From Deltaproteobacteria bacterium (GTDB taxonomy: Bacteria > Desulfobacterota > Desulfobacteria > C00003060), in contig DAOUWN010000149.1 of assembly GCA_030667105.1 (NCBI GenBank), positions 1 to 6,037 on the forward strand: a stretch of DNA of 6,037 nucleotides. Reading direction: 5' to 3'. Made by a program: the position numbers and the translations under genes. This document shows, piece by piece, positions 5,945 through 6,037 of this stretch. The number at the start of each line of letters is the position of its first letter. The first letter of the stretch is position 1. Below the pieces are notes generated by a model. It worked only from the letters and a program-made list of their open reading frames with translations. It was not told the DNA's origin and made no database searches.

Positions 5945-5950
5945 AAGGAG
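5945..5950 (+). promoter_or_regulatory. ribosome binding site of the 3'-terminal partial gene
   Basis: AAGGAG lies eight bases before the ATG at 5959. It is the strongest Shine-Dalgarno sequence in the window and fixes the start of the truncated gene at the right edge. Confidence 0.8.
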
Positions 5951-5958
5951 TATAGCTC

Positions 5959-6037
5959 ATGTCCAGGATACCAAGAGAACCAAAGGAGATATTTTCATCT
6001 ATTATCGATGATTACAGGCAGCTCTTTGGCGACGACC
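5959..6037 (+). CDS. N-terminal fragment of an unidentified protein, possibly nucleotidyltransferase-domain (continues beyond window end)
   Basis: Twenty-six codons are visible: MSRIPREPKEIFSSII, then DDYRQLFGDD. The start is well supported by AAGGAG at ideal spacing. The gene begins 26 bases after the TPM gene stop on the same strand with no terminator between, so the two probably share a transcript. The segment 'DYRQLFGDD' resembles the helix that precedes the G-S nucleotide-binding motif in minimal nucleotidyltransferase-domain proteins (LFGDDL followed by a strand and a GSxARG-type motif). That motif, if present, lies past the window edge, so the function is a guess from resemblance only. 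Confidence 0.7.
   Translation, partial: MSRIPREPKEIFSSIIDDYRQLFGDD

Overview
The window looks like a chromosomal segment of a Gram-negative, probably anaerobic 'deltaproteobacterial' (Desulfobacterota-type) organism. This is inference from the gene set (a GldA/GldF/GldG-like ABC system followed by a DUF4340 protein, a divergent YchF-like NTPase, a secreted TPM-domain protein with a glycine-rich tail) and from two repeat families that resemble dispersed intergenic repeats of that group. No rRNA, tRNA, CRISPR array, insertion sequence or prophage gene was seen.

Layout. Positions 1-3484 hold a tightly packed minus-strand operon. Read 5' to 3' it runs: ATP-binding protein (3484-2552), ABC-2 type permease (2537-1770), GldG-family membrane protein (1782-178, start revised) and the first 60 codons of a DUF4340 protein (181 to beyond the window edge). 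The genes are spaced or overlapped by +14, -13 and -4 bases, so they are very probably cotranscribed and translationally coupled. A sigma70-like promoter (perfect TTGACA, weaker TATGTT) lies about 50-80 bases upstream. Together they should form one inner-membrane ABC transport or export complex: ATPase, membrane channel, and two anchored accessory proteins facing the periplasm. Its substrate cannot be read from sequence.

Positions 3485-3815 are intergenic. The gldA-side half carries the promoter. The other half is filled by a composite palindromic repeat of about 135-150 bases that ends just after the stop codon of the next gene. It may also act as that gene's transcription terminator.

Positions 3816-4850 (minus) encode a YchF/Obg-type NTPase with an intact P-loop, an NxxE nucleotide-specificity motif and a well conserved C-terminal TGS/DUF933 domain. 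The normally invariant DxxG (G3, switch II) motif and the usual switch I segment are replaced. This is the most unusual protein in the window.

Positions 4851-5158 are a divergent intergenic region. It holds a 23-bp inverted repeat overlapping a possible minus-strand promoter, and a CACGAAAGCAC-type palindromic repeat (5042-5123). From about 5159 the plus strand encodes a secreted, membrane-anchored TPM-domain protein. It is followed after 26 bases by a new gene with a strong ribosome binding site, cut by the window edge, whose first 26 residues are reminiscent of a nucleotidyltransferase-domain protein.

No clear new multi-gene system is visible. The items most worth following are the G3-less YchF paralogue and the two repeat elements.
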